Source of the DNA: an uncultured Paracoccaceae bacterium
GTDB taxonomy: Bacteria > Pseudomonadota > Alphaproteobacteria > Rhodobacterales > Rhodobacteraceae
DNA length: 64,000 nt
Assembly: GCA_947503965.1 (NCBI GenBank)
Contig: CANNFU010000001.1
Location: 744,001 to 808,000 of the forward strand
Direction: 5' to 3'
A program made the translations under genes and the position numbers. The notes beneath the pieces were generated by a model. The model was not told the origin of the DNA and made no database searches. It saw only the letters and a list, made by a program, of their open reading frames with translations. Below, piece by piece: positions 17,192 through 26,461 of the stretch; position 1 is the first letter of the stretch; every line of letters begins with the position of its first letter.

Positions 17192-17921
17192 TCAGTGTGC
17201 CAGATCCGCGATCAACGCCGCAAGTTGTTCGGGCCGGGTCAGATAAGGCGCATGGCCCGTGGCGATATCGAGGACATCCGTCACGCTCGAACATTCGATC
17301 ATCATCGTCTGTGACTGGGTGGAAACGGTTCTGTCTTGGATTGTGCGGACGTACGCTTTGTCGACCACGCCATAGCGCGCGTCTGTCAACGTCACCGGCG
17401 TTGCGATTGGTGCCAGTGGTTCGCGAACCATTGAGACTTGCAATTGCGTGGCCTGTTCAGGCGTCGCATCCTGCGCGAAGACCCTCACTTGGTCTGACGC
17501 AAGGATCCGAGCATAGGAATAGTCTTCCGCGATCACGAATTTCTCTTCACTGAATTGATTGCACTGTCATCAAGGACGAGCTGTTCCGTCGACTCGACCG
17601 ATGCGGGGATGTAGGCCGCAACATAAACCAACCGACTGATCTGCTCTGGCACCGCTTCAGCAACGCCGGAAATTGTCATACGGCCGAAGCTGTGCCCAAC
17701 AAGAATGACAGGGTCTTCGGATGCAACGACTTCGTCGGTGACGGTTGCGATGTAGCTGTCGAGGGACGCAGCCTTGGTAGTGTTGCCTTCTGCATCACGA
17801 CCGGGAAGTTTTTACGGCAATCGCGATGTGCCCCATGTCCTCAAGTTCGGTTGCGACCGCACCCCAGCTTGCCGCGTCATGAAAAGCACCATGTACCAGA
17901 ACAAACGTGTCCGCTTGTTCG
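17192..17921 (-). pseudogene. Broken alpha/beta hydrolase
   Basis: Read on the minus strand, EQADTFVLVHGAFHDAASWG leads into an esterase or hydroxynitrile-lyase-like alpha/beta hydrolase. A one-base gain in the A-run complementary to 17809-17813 breaks the frame (AVKT instead of AVKLPGRDAEG). The next frame carries the nucleophile elbow VGHSFGR near 17,690 and LVYVAAYIPASVES. A second shift near 17540-17560 moves to the C-terminal part (FVIAEDYSYARILASDQV to the stop at 17192). No start codon or signal sequence is evident at the 5' end. Two shifts and a lost N-terminus make a sequencing error unlikely as the whole explanation. Confidence 0.75.
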
Positions 17922-18501
17922 CCAAAATGCAGAGCGATACGACATTGGTTACTGCGAACCGCTCTTACCAGATCGGACCGTTCAATGTCTCAATTCTTCG
18001 GCACAGCCGAAACCGAAAGGACCAGATGCTATCATGGTGCCTCGAGAAATTCGATGTATAGCTTCGGGAGCTTGCCGCAGATTGCGCAATTCAGGCCGAT
18101 CAATATCTCCACAGTGATACGCGGAGTCATTTGCTCGGTAAGATTAGCGGTGATTTCAAACCAGAAAAAAGGCGTACTCCGGTCTTAGAGCCATTCATTT
18201 GAAGATCGGCTTCCCGCATTACGTAATAGTCCTTCGCTACCGCAGCGAACTTCCGCTCTCCTGAAGAACCGTCCCGAGACAGGACCAACCAGAAATCTCG
18301 ACTTTTAAGGTCTGCTTTGGCGGCTTCGCAAAGTCCCCGCCGCATCGCGGCGAATTCACACTTTCCGCCGGACGTGCTTGACGGCCACGTCCGCTTAGGG
18401 CTGACAAGCGTTATTCCTTACGCAGGAACCGATGCCCGCGCTTTGCGTGTATGCGGCAAGGTTTGAGACAGGTGTTATCCCAGCTTACCGCACGCCCCGC
18501 A
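17922..18501. other. Intergenic decay zone without a supported gene
   Basis: About 580 bases between the broken hydrolase and ctpA. Several short open frames exist in both directions, including 72 codons on the minus strand at 18127-18345, but none has a recognisable domain or clear ribosome-binding site. I read it as degraded sequence. Confidence 0.5.
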
Positions 18502-19842
18502 TTATGGATTCAACAGCGCCGTTGGCCCCAGTGCATTCAGGCCCTTCAGGATATCGATCGCATAGGCGAGCTGATAATCCTCTTCACGCAATTGCGCCGC
18601 TGTTTCGGCCCGCGCCCGATCTTCTTCGATTTGCCGGATCTCATCCTCGGTCAGGCTGTCATTATCAAGCGACCCGCGCAGATCCGCCTCGGACCGGCGC
18701 CGTGGTGTATCCTCTTCCTCCTCTACCTCGGCAACCGGGCGGGGCTGTTCGACGATGATGTCGGGAGAGATACCAAGCGACTGGATCGACCGGCCGGAAG
18801 GCGTGTAATAGCGCGAGGTCGTCAGGCGCATCGCCCCGTCACCGCGCAATGGCACAACCGTTTGCACGGACCCTTTGCCAAAAGAATTCGTGCCAACCAC
18901 AATTGCCCGCCGGTGGTCTTGCAACGCACCCGCCACAATCTCGGATGCCGAAGCAGAGCCGCCATTAATCAGCACCACAATCGGCTTTCCTTCGGCCAGA
19001 TCACCAGGGGTGGCGTTGAACCGATCCCCATCGGCTGCGTCGCGGCCACGGGTTGAGACGATCTCGCCCGCGTCAAGGAACGCATCCGAGACATAGATCG
19101 CCTGGTTCAGCAGCCCGCCCGGGTTGTTGCGCAGGTCAATGACGATACCGTCGATATTCTCGATCCCACCGGCGGCTTCAATCTGTTCTTCCATCCCTTC
19201 CTTGAGGTTGGGGAATGTCTGATCGTTGAACGTTGTCACGCGCAGAACAACGGCATTGCCTTCGGTCCGGCTGCGCACAGCGGTCAGTTTGATCGTATCA
19301 CGGATGATGGAGACATCGAACGGTTCCACCTCGCCCTCGCGGACCACGGTGATGATGATCTCGGACCCGACAGGGCCACGCATCAGCGATACGGCATCAT
19401 CCAGCGTCAAACCAAGAACGCTTTCGCCATCGACGGCGGTGATGAAATCACCTGCCAGAATACCGGCTGCATCTGCGGGCGTGCCATCCATCGGGGCGAC
19501 GACTTTGACAAAGCCCTCTTCCTGCGTGACCTCGATCCCCAGGCCACCGAATTCGCCGGATGTGCTGACGCGCATGGCGGCGGCATCTTCGGCAGACAGA
19601 TAGCTCGAATGCGGATCAAGCGAGGTCAGCATGCCGTTGATCGCTGCTTCGATCAGTTCCTTGTCATCAACGTCTTCGACATATTCCGCGCGAATGCGTT
19701 CGAATATGTCACCGAAAAGATCAAGCTGTTCGTAGACATTGGTTCGATCCGATTCCTGCGCCAATAGCGGCCCTGCCACCTGACTGGTCACCAGTAATCC
19801 CAGTGCTGCGCCGCCAAGTGCGGCCATCATCGCCTTTTTCAT
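18502..19842 (-). CDS. ctpA: Carboxyl-terminal processing protease, S41 family
   Basis: Periplasmic serine protease of 446 aa. An N-terminal membrane or signal segment (MKKAMMAALGGAALGLLVTS) is followed by a PDZ domain (about 85-165, GEFGGLGIEVTQEEGFV). The S41 protease core has the nucleophile in GGSASASEIVAGAL and the lysine general base in GTNSFGKGSVQ. Family members trim the C-termini of envelope proteins and control peptidoglycan hydrolases. It is the last gene of the rsfS-rlmH-gpmI-envC-ctpA operon, 13 bp after envC. A glutamate-rich linker lies near the C-terminus. Confidence 0.93.
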   Translation of the reverse strand: MKKAMMAALGGAALGLLVTSQVAGPLLAQESDRTNVYEQLDLFGDIFERIRAEYVEDVDDKELIEAAINGMLTSLDPHSSYLSAEDAAAMRVSTSGEFGGLGIEVTQEEGFVKVVAPMDGTPADAAGILAGDFITAVDGESVLGLTLDDAVSLMRGPVGSEIIITVVREGEVEPFDVSIIRDTIKLTAVRSRTEGNAVVLRVTTFNDQTFPNLKEGMEEQIEAAGGIENIDGIVIDLRNNPGGLLNQAIYVSDAFLDAGEIVSTRGRDAADGDRFNATPGDLAEGKPIVVLINGGSASASEIVAGALQDHRRAIVVGTNSFGKGSVQTVVPLRGDGAMRLTTSRYYTPSGRSIQSLGISPDIIVEQPRPVAEVEEEEDTPRRRSEADLRGSLDNDSLTEDEIRQIEEDRARAETAAQLREEDYQLAYAIDILKGLNALGPTALLNP

Positions 19843-19855
19843 TCCGTATCCTTGT

Positions 19856-20926
19856 CTACTCTAACGCAAACCACGCGTCCGGGCTGACGGCAGATTGCCC
19901 GTCTCGCACCTCAAGATAAAGCACTTGCTGCGTTTGACCCGCATTTGGGTCGTCATTTTCGGTCAAAATACTGTCAACACCGTCCGGTGTGCCACCCAAA
20001 AGCCCAATCGGCGCACCCGCCGACAGGATTTCGCCGGGTTGGCCAAAGACCTGCGCAAGCCCGGCGAAGATGAACATGACATCTGCGGTTGGTTCAAGGA
20101 TCACCACATTGCCGTAGTTCAACAGTGGGCCGTGAAACAGCAGCGTCGCATTGACCGGTGTCGTAACAAGCGACCGGGGGGGTGCTGCGATGTTGACACC
20201 GGGCCGCGTCGCGCCGCTGTCAGGCAAAACGATCCCGGCCACTGGCAGGGGCAGATCACCCGATGCTGTCAGCGCATTTTCTGGCGATGGCGTCGCTGTG
20301 GCCAATTCATCCGCAAAGTCGCCCAGCGTTTGTGCACTGGCCACCAAAAGCGCGGTTTGCACCGGGTCCTGATCGAACCGCAGCGGCAGTGTGGTCCGGT
20401 CAGAAATGGCCTGCCCCAAGGCCGCACGTGCGGTTTGCGCCCCCTGCAGCCCGTCGTTGAGTGTTTGCGCAGCCGCTTCGCGCGCTGTCCGTAACGCTTG
20501 GGCTTGCTGCAATTGGGTGGTCAGTTGTTCAACCTCTGCCTGCAGTGCCGGCGCCATGTCCGCAACCAGCATGCCTGCACGTGCCGCGTCTTGGGCGCCT
20601 TGCGGATGGCTTTGGATAACGGGTTGGGGCGTCTTGCGGATCGCGGATAGCGCGCCAAGCAATTGGGCCAGTTCCGCGCGCCGGTCTGCGAGGTCTTGCG
20701 CGATCTCAACCTCACGGATGGTGATCTGCCGCAGCCCGTCGCGCATGGCGACCAATCCGGCCTCATAGGCCTGCACGGTTTCGGTCAGCGCCTTGATCTG
20801 GTCGCGCCCGCCTGTCGCCGCCTGCAACAGGGCGCTGGCGGCTTGCAACTGCTCGGCCGCGTCGGCTGCATCCTGTTGCGCCGCAAGCGGGGTCGCGAGG
20901 CAAAGAAGAAGTGCCGCCAGCCTCAT
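19856..20926 (-). CDS. EnvC-like murein hydrolase activator, degenerate M23 domain
   Basis: 356-aa secreted protein. A signal peptide (MRLAALLLCLATPLAAQ) is followed by a long coiled-coil-like alanine/glutamine-rich region (about 20-180) and a LytM/M23 domain (about 250-356). The zinc-binding histidines are absent: where active M23 enzymes have HxH this reads FIFAG. So, like E. coli EnvC, it should activate amidases at the septum rather than cut peptidoglycan. It overlaps the gpmI stop by 4 bp and precedes ctpA. Confidence 0.86.
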   Translation of the reverse strand: MRLAALLLCLATPLAAQQDAADAAEQLQAASALLQAATGGRDQIKALTETVQAYEAGLVAMRDGLRQITIREVEIAQDLADRRAELAQLLGALSAIRKTPQPVIQSHPQGAQDAARAGMLVADMAPALQAEVEQLTTQLQQAQALRTAREAAAQTLNDGLQGAQTARAALGQAISDRTTLPLRFDQDPVQTALLVASAQTLGDFADELATATPSPENALTASGDLPLPVAGIVLPDSGATRPGVNIAAPPRSLVTTPVNATLLFHGPLLNYGNVVILEPTADVMFIFAGLAQVFGQPGEILSAGAPIGLLGGTPDGVDSILTENDDPNAGQTQQVLYLEVRDGQSAVSPDAWFALE

Positions 20927-22434
20927 GTGATCAGCGATTTTCCTGTCATTTCCGGCGGCAGATCCAGCCCCATGAGGTCAAGAACCGTTGGTGCCAGATC
21001 GGCAAGGCGACCATCGCGCAAATTGGCCCCGTCTGGCCCGCCAACCAGCGCGACGGGCACCGGATTTGTCGTATGGGCCGTATGCGCACCGCCTGTTTCG
21101 GGATCAACCATTGTTTCGCAGTTGCCATGATCGGCGGTGACGATCATCGCGCCACCCGCTTTTTCAAGTGCCTCGAGCACGACACCCAACCCCTGATCCA
21201 CCGCTTCACATGCCTTGATTGCTGCGTTCAGATCACCGGTATGCCCGACCATATCCGGATTGGCATAGTTGGTGACAATAAGGTCATAACCTGCCTCGAT
21301 AGCCTTCACAAAATGCTCTGTGACTTCTGCCGCGGACATCTCCGGCTGCATATCATAGGTCGCGACTTTGGGCGAAGGCGCCATGTAGCGATCTTCGCCT
21401 TCTTCTGGCGTTTCGATGCCGCCGTTCAGAAAGAATGTCACATGTGGATATTTTTCGGTCTCGGCCAGCCGGAACTGTCGCAACCCGTGTTTGGCGACCC
21501 AAGCCCCCAGCGTGTTCTGGATGTCGCGTTTGGGAAAGACGGCTTCAAACCATTTGTCATGTTTGTCGGAATAGCTGACCATGCCAAGCTGTGCGGCAAG
21601 TTCCGGTTGGCTGCGGTCGAACCCATCAAAATCCGGATCAGCAATCGCAGCAAGGATTTCGCGTGCCCGGTCAGATCGGAAATTCAGACAAAAGAACCCA
21701 TCGCCCGCCGCAAGGCCCGCGTAGTCACCAATCACGGTTGCAGGGATGAATTCATCGGTCTTTCCGTCATCATAGGCGGCCTGAACCGCATCCAGGGCAC
21801 TGTCAGCACTGCCCCCCTGTCCCTTGATCATTGCGTCATAGGCAGTTTCAACCCGCTCCCACCGGTTGTCGCGGTCCATGGCAAAGTAGCGTCCTATGAC
21901 CGTGACGATCCTGGCGTTGTCGGGCAGGTTCTTTTCCAACTCTGCCATGAAATCGGCGGCAGAGGACGGCGCCACGTCGCGCCCGTCGGTGATGGCATGG
22001 ATCGCCACCGGCACGCCAGCATCGGTAACGGCTTTTGCTGCGGCAACGATATGGTCGATATGCCCATGCACGCCACCGTCCGAGACGACACCCATCAGAT
22101 GCGCGGTACCACCGCTATCTTTCATTTTCGCGATAAAGGCTTTGAGTGCGTCAGCCTCGAAGAATGATCCATCTTCGATTGCAAGTTCAATCTGGCCCAA
22201 GTCCATGGCAACGACGCGCCCCGCGCCGATATTGGTATGGCCCACTTCGGAATTGCCCATTTGCCCTTTGGGCAGCCCTGCATCATTGCCGTGTGTCAGA
22301 AGCTGCGCATGAGGACCTTGCATCACTTTGTCAAAGTGCGGGGTGTTCGCCAGCTTTGGCGCATTGGCCGTGCTGTCATCACGCAGTCCCCAGCCGTCAA
22401 GGATACATAGAACAACGGGTTTGGGGGTGGTCAT
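20923..22434 (-). CDS. gpmI: 2,3-bisphosphoglycerate-independent phosphoglycerate mutase
   Basis: 503-aa manganese-dependent glycolytic enzyme interconverting 3- and 2-phosphoglycerate. The serine nucleophile is in GNSEVGHTNIGAGRVV, and the metal motifs VTADHGNCE and GAHTAHTTNPVP are present. Length is normal for the family. It lies in the ribosome/cell-division operon, 38 bp after rlmH, and overlaps envC. Confidence 0.95.
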   Translation of the reverse strand: MTTPKPVVLCILDGWGLRDDSTANAPKLANTPHFDKVMQGPHAQLLTHGNDAGLPKGQMGNSEVGHTNIGAGRVVAMDLGQIELAIEDGSFFEADALKAFIAKMKDSGGTAHLMGVVSDGGVHGHIDHIVAAAKAVTDAGVPVAIHAITDGRDVAPSSAADFMAELEKNLPDNARIVTVIGRYFAMDRDNRWERVETAYDAMIKGQGGSADSALDAVQAAYDDGKTDEFIPATVIGDYAGLAAGDGFFCLNFRSDRAREILAAIADPDFDGFDRSQPELAAQLGMVSYSDKHDKWFEAVFPKRDIQNTLGAWVAKHGLRQFRLAETEKYPHVTFFLNGGIETPEEGEDRYMAPSPKVATYDMQPEMSAAEVTEHFVKAIEAGYDLIVTNYANPDMVGHTGDLNAAIKACEAVDQGLGVVLEALEKAGGAMIVTADHGNCETMVDPETGGAHTAHTTNPVPVALVGGPDGANLRDGRLADLAPTVLDLMGLDLPPEMTGKSLIT

Positions 22435-22472
22435 GGCGTGCTCCTGATCTTTTGTCGGGGTTTAGCGCATCC

Positions 22473-22943
22473 TCATGCCCGATGGTAGGGGCCGCCAGAG
22501 AGGATGGAGGCAGCACGGTAAAGCTGCTCGGCCAGCATCACGCGCACCAGCATGTGCGGCCAGACCATCTTGCCGAAACTCAATGATGCATCAGCCTGCG
22601 CGCGCAGCTCCGGATCAATCCCATCAGCACCGCCGATCACAAATGCCACGTCCTGCCGCCCCTGATCCCGCCAGTTGCCAAGCTGCGTGGCAAAATCGGG
22701 CGAAGACATCACCTTGCCCCGCTCATCCATCGTACAGATCAGCGCACCATCGGGAATCGCACGCCGTAACAGGGCACCCTCTGCGGCCATGCCGCCGCCC
22801 TTCTTGTCTTCGACTTCGATGAATTGCGCCGGGCCAAGGGCCAGTGCCCGCCCGGTCCGGTCGAACCGGGTGAGGTAGTCGTCATACAGGTCGCGCTCGG
22901 GCCCTTTGCGCAATCGGCCCACAGCGCAGATATGCACGCGCAT
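22473..22943 (-). CDS. rlmH: 23S rRNA (pseudouridine1915-N3)-methyltransferase RlmH
   Basis: 156-aa SPOUT methyltransferase that modifies pseudouridine 1915 in helix 69 of assembled ribosomes. It starts MRVHICAVGRL and has the SAM-binding knot motifs FVIGGADGID and LSFGKMVWPHMLVRVMLAEQLYRA. The start at 22943 overlaps the rsfS stop by one base (TGATG) and gives the family length. The pairing with rsfS is conserved in many bacteria. Confidence 0.95.
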   Translation of the reverse strand: MRVHICAVGRLRKGPERDLYDDYLTRFDRTGRALALGPAQFIEVEDKKGGGMAAEGALLRRAIPDGALICTMDERGKVMSSPDFATQLGNWRDQGRQDVAFVIGGADGIDPELRAQADASLSFGKMVWPHMLVRVMLAEQLYRAASILSGGPYHRA

Positions 22944-23299
22944 CAGCTTGCTGCGGCTGCCCCGGGCTGCCACATCTTTTCAAGCTGATAGAATTCGCGC
23001 ACTTCGGGCCGGAAAATGTGAACGATCACATCGCCTGTATCGATCAACACCCAATCGCCTGCCTCTTTGCCTTCGACCTTGCAGATGACGCCAAAATCCT
23101 GCTTGAGCCGATCGGTCAGCTTTTCGGCCATTGCCGTCACCTGCCGGGTCGACCGACCGCTGGCAATCACCATGTAATCGCCGATCTCGGACTTACCGCG
23201 CAGATTGATCTGCACGATGTCTTCGCCTTTGTCATCATCGAGGGATTTAAGGACAGCGGCCAACAGGCTTTCGCTGGTCGCCGTTTTTGGAGCACTCAT
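22943..23299 (-). CDS. rsfS: Ribosome silencing factor RsfS (DUF143)
   Basis: About 118-aa protein that binds ribosomal protein uL14 and blocks subunit joining when nutrients are short. Visible motifs are GEDIVQINLRGKSEIGDYMVIASGRSTRQV and GDWVLIDTGDVIVHIF. The frame is open for 50 more codons upstream. The ATG at 23299 is chosen because it directly precedes the conserved helix (ESLLAAVLKSLDD); earlier ATGs are possible. First gene of the five-gene operon. Confidence 0.9.
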   Translation of the reverse strand: MSAPKTATSESLLAAVLKSLDDDKGEDIVQINLRGKSEIGDYMVIASGRSTRQVTAMAEKLTDRLKQDFGVICKVEGKEAGDWVLIDTGDVIVHIFRPEVREFYQLEKMWQPGAAAAS

Positions 23300-23487
23300 T
23301 GCTGGAGCCCCTGTTTTGGCTGCCGATGCAGCCGCTGGATTAAGAGACAGTTCATTGTCCTCCTTAAAGCGCGCCGTCACGGCCCCGGCGCAGGGCATGC
23401 GTTGAAAATAGCAAGTGACCCCGGCTTTTTCAACAACCGGGATCACCAAGCAGTGTCTTTACGGTGCGTCTTCCGTCGAAAGACTGC

Positions 23488-25251
23488 CTAGCGCGCCCCG
23501 ATCCGTACGACGTCGCCGTCAAAGGTCGGCACTGACATCACGAACTGATCGGTCGGATAACACAGTGCCTGTTCCTGCAAGATGCCCAGCGCGATCTGCT
23601 CACCCATGCGGACGCTGTCATAGTAGTCCGAGAAGAAATGCACCCCGGCCATGTTGCGCCCGATCGAGATATTGGCGGCCAGCTTGTTCAACTCACCCTC
23701 CAGCGTCAGCGAACAATCGGTGGCGCACTTCGTTAACGTGTCCTTACCCTTCTCTGCAACGAAGTGGATGGGGGTGGCATTCGTGGTGTCGTTGGTGAAA
23801 CCGATGCTGCCATCGGCCCTTTCGACCAACACCGCACCCGGATCAAAGAACGCCTTGAGCATCGTGACACAGGCGCCCGCGACCGTCGCGTGACCGGCCC
23901 CATAGGTCGGGTGCATCGGTGACCCTTCTTGAAACGCCATAGGCAACAGTGCGGTGGCATCGCCAACGGCCGTGCTGTTGAAATCGCGGATTTCGCCCAC
24001 AACGGCACCCACCTGCTCTGCGAACTTGGTAAAAGCCCCACAGGTCGATGGGTGACATTCATCAATAACGCCCGCCTTTTCGATCCGTGCTGCCAACACC
24101 TCTGGTCGCGCGCGCAGATGCACATTGAATTTCTGGTAGCGGACTGCCTTCAAGGCGCGGGTCGCCACCTCGGTCACCATGGTCAGCACATGCGGCCCAC
24201 CATAAAGCGCGAAACCACCTGCATTCGGGGGCACGCGCGCACCCGATCCGGCATCATAGTGATCGCGCATGCCCGACAGGTTGGCAAAACCCGGATCAAA
24301 GGGCGCACCCATATCCAACAGCAGCAGACACGCATTCAGATAGGCCTGATACAGCGCGTCAAAATGCACGTACGTGGCCAGATCACGCGGTGTGCAGATG
24401 AAATGCCGCCCCGACAATGTCTGTCCGGGGCTGCCGCCATTGACGTCATACCCCTGCTGCACGCGCAACCACGCATCCCATGTCTGCATGTGGTCTTCAC
24501 CGGGTGCGGCTGCCAGTACACGCTGATCAATCGCGTTGGCCCCATATTTGATATGGCCATCCGCAACACCCCGGCCTTCTTGCGGGATATCGCTGCCGAT
24601 CACCATGAACTGCGACAGGTAAGGACCGACATCCACACCGGGAGAGCTGCCACGGAAGACCGTTTGCCGTGTCAGGTTTCCAGTCTCATTGATGCGCGGA
24701 CGGTTCTGGAACCCGTCCTGTGCATATGGCATCGCGTTCATCCGCGCGACAGAGGCGTTCAGCGTAGCACTTCCAGTGCCACCGCCTGTGTCAAATGTCG
24801 TGAATGGGACATCGCGCACCAGTGCCAGTTCATAGACCTCTGCCATTTCAAAGGCCAACTCATCACTGCACAGTTCCGGCGCAGGCGGCATTGTCACAGC
24901 CTGCGCGTCAGGGCCTTGCAGATCATAGGCTGTACCGGCTGTCGGTGCCTCCCACAGCCTGCGCGGTTCATCGCGGGGAACATGTACGTCTGATGTAAAC
25001 GCGCCGATCTCGCCGCGATCAATGGCCTGGCGGAAGCTTTCGAAATCAGCCTTGTCGGGGACAAGCCCGGTCGCGTCGCTATGTTCAAGCCCCTTGGTAA
25101 AGCTCATCGGGTAATGGGCGGTGCTATAGCGTTGCTCATCTCCGTTGGCTTTATGTGCGGGGTGATCACGATGCTCTGCCATATAGGCCGCATCGGCGCG
25201 CACCTGGTGCGCGGTCGCTCTGCGTTCTTCAGTCATTTGGTTTCCAATCAT
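23488..25251 (-). CDS. Vanadium-dependent haloperoxidase
   Basis: 587-aa enzyme that uses hydrogen peroxide and vanadate to oxidise bromide or iodide. The vanadate pocket is visible in order: K374 and R382 (KFNVHLRARP), H454 (PTYGAGHATVAG), then R532 and H538 (SIGRNMAGVH), H538 being the expected vanadium ligand. Where many family members have SGH, this has AGH, so the hydrogen-bonding serine is alanine. Length matches the algal-type bromoperoxidases. No Sec or Tat signal peptide is seen, so location is uncertain. It stands alone, 188 bp upstream of the rsfS start region. Halide specificity cannot be told from sequence. Confidence 0.88.
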   Translation of the reverse strand: MIGNQMTEERRATAHQVRADAAYMAEHRDHPAHKANGDEQRYSTAHYPMSFTKGLEHSDATGLVPDKADFESFRQAIDRGEIGAFTSDVHVPRDEPRRLWEAPTAGTAYDLQGPDAQAVTMPPAPELCSDELAFEMAEVYELALVRDVPFTTFDTGGGTGSATLNASVARMNAMPYAQDGFQNRPRINETGNLTRQTVFRGSSPGVDVGPYLSQFMVIGSDIPQEGRGVADGHIKYGANAIDQRVLAAAPGEDHMQTWDAWLRVQQGYDVNGGSPGQTLSGRHFICTPRDLATYVHFDALYQAYLNACLLLLDMGAPFDPGFANLSGMRDHYDAGSGARVPPNAGGFALYGGPHVLTMVTEVATRALKAVRYQKFNVHLRARPEVLAARIEKAGVIDECHPSTCGAFTKFAEQVGAVVGEIRDFNSTAVGDATALLPMAFQEGSPMHPTYGAGHATVAGACVTMLKAFFDPGAVLVERADGSIGFTNDTTNATPIHFVAEKGKDTLTKCATDCSLTLEGELNKLAANISIGRNMAGVHFFSDYYDSVRMGEQIALGILQEQALCYPTDQFVMSVPTFDGDVVRIGAR

Positions 25252-25333
25252 TTACTCAAAAAGGTCTTCACACCCCGAAAAATATGAGGCGGGTTAATGA
25301 TTGGTGTGTCTTGGACACCTTACAAGTATGGAA

Positions 25334-25858
25334 TTACTGACCCGTCGGACAGGCTGGCATATCGCGAAGTTGCTCTTCTGATGTGACGGCAGATATCGGC
25401 CCGTTGCGGACAAGGGGCAGGAATGGTCCGTCTTGTTTCATCTGGATGGCCACGCTTACTTTTGCGTCATCCGCGGGGCCATCCCCAAGCAGACAGGGTG
25501 ACAGATTGATCGACAGTGATCCGCCGGTGGCATCGTCGTTTTCGGCTTTCCACTGACGTGCCGTCGCTTGCAACGCACGCAAGGCGGCATGGTCTGCCGG
25601 GTCTACCCGAAAGACCGACCCATCGCGTTGCAGCGTAAATACGCCTTCTTCTGTTTGATCAACATCCGTGCGGGTGACGGTAAACAAAAGCTTGGCCGTA
25701 CCCGGGCCGAGATCGATGCCAGCGGGCAGTGTCAGATCAACCGCGAAATCAGCCGGATCGGCGGTGGTGGGTGACAGTCCACTCAGCTGCATGGCTGTCA
25801 TGGGTACAATGCTGGTGCAGGCCGAGAGGGCCAGTACAGATAAAAATGCAAATCGCAC
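25334..25858 (-). CDS. Hypothetical lipoprotein
   Basis: 174-aa protein with a lipoprotein signal (MRFAFLSVLALSAC, lipobox LSAC, lipidated C14). The mature part is beta-rich (FAVDLTLPAGIDLGPGTAKLLFTVTRTD) with one later cysteine pair (SPCLLGDG, DMPACP). No family recognised. It is divergent from the DUF2975 gene, which has its own promoter in the 66-bp gap, and is followed by the haloperoxidase on the same strand. Confidence 0.7.
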   Translation of the reverse strand: MRFAFLSVLALSACTSIVPMTAMQLSGLSPTTADPADFAVDLTLPAGIDLGPGTAKLLFTVTRTDVDQTEEGVFTLQRDGSVFRVDPADHAALRALQATARQWKAENDDATGGSLSINLSPCLLGDGPADDAKVSVAIQMKQDGPFLPLVRNGPISAVTSEEQLRDMPACPTGQ

Positions 25859-25869
25859 GCGAATCTCCT

Positions 25870-25898
25870 TTGACAGATATTTTTTACTGTTTTACATT
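25870..25898 (+). promoter_or_regulatory. Sigma70-type promoter for the DUF2975-HTH operon
   Basis: TTGACA (25870-25875), a 17-bp AT-rich spacer and TACATT (25893-25898) match the consensus, with a perfect -35. The first start codon is at 25925, preceded by AGAAGGTG. Confidence 0.55.
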
Positions 25899-25924
25899 AA
25901 ATTTTAGAAATAAGAAGGTGAAAA

Positions 25925-26461
25925 ATGTCGAAACTACATAAGGTCTCGAAATGGGCTGGCATCCTGCATAAACTGACAATAGCAGCGATGGTGGTTTTGC
26001 CAGTGACCATCCTTACCGGTCTGGTGAGCACGACATCAGTCCTGTCACTGCTGGATATGTCTTGGCTCAGATATCGCAGTTTGGGAAATCTCGTTTCCGG
26101 ACAAGTGGTCGGAGCGCTTGCACTTGGCCTGATCAATCCACTGATCCTGCTTTTCACCTTGAATCAAATGCGCAAGCTTTTCGCAGCTTACACAAGAGGC
26201 GAAGTATTGACGGATCACTGTGCATGGCTGATCCAGCGGATTGGGAAGGGTTTCTTGGCGCTGGCGATTGCAACGTTTCTGATCCGTCCGATGCAAATTC
26301 TGTTGCTGACCATGGCATTGCCGCAGGGACAGCGTAGCATAGCAATTGGCCTGAATAGCGAGATGATTTTTTTCGCCATATCGGGCGGCCTGATTATCGT
26401 GATCGGCTGGGCGATGCGCGAAGCCTCGGCCGCAGCTGAAGAAAACCGGGCATTCGTATGA
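25925..26461 (+). CDS. DUF2975 membrane protein
   Basis: 178-aa inner-membrane protein with four predicted helices (LTIAAMVVLPVTILTGLV, VVGALALGLINPLILLF, GFLALAIATFLIRPMQILLL, EMIFFAISGGLIIVIGWAM). The loop MRKLFAAYTRGEVLTDHCAWLIQRIGKGF is the DUF2975 hallmark. Its stop overlaps the following HTH gene as ATGA. In other bacteria DUF2975 genes are also paired with small YozG-like HTH regulators. Role unknown. Confidence 0.83.
   Translation: MSKLHKVSKWAGILHKLTIAAMVVLPVTILTGLVSTTSVLSLLDMSWLRYRSLGNLVSGQVVGALALGLINPLILLFTLNQMRKLFAAYTRGEVLTDHCAWLIQRIGKGFLALAIATFLIRPMQILLLTMALPQGQRSIAIGLNSEMIFFAISGGLIIVIGWAMREASAAAEENRAFV

Noticed and set aside
18127..18345. 72-codon minus-strand frame
   Set aside because: No domain, no ribosome-binding site, lies in the decay zone; could be a remnant but cannot be supported as a gene.
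20911..22167. 418-codon open frame on the plus strand
   Set aside because: Antisense to gpmI; composition is that of a shadow frame.
23929..24993. 354-codon open frame on the plus strand
   Set aside because: Antisense to the haloperoxidase, whose active-site motifs are intact.
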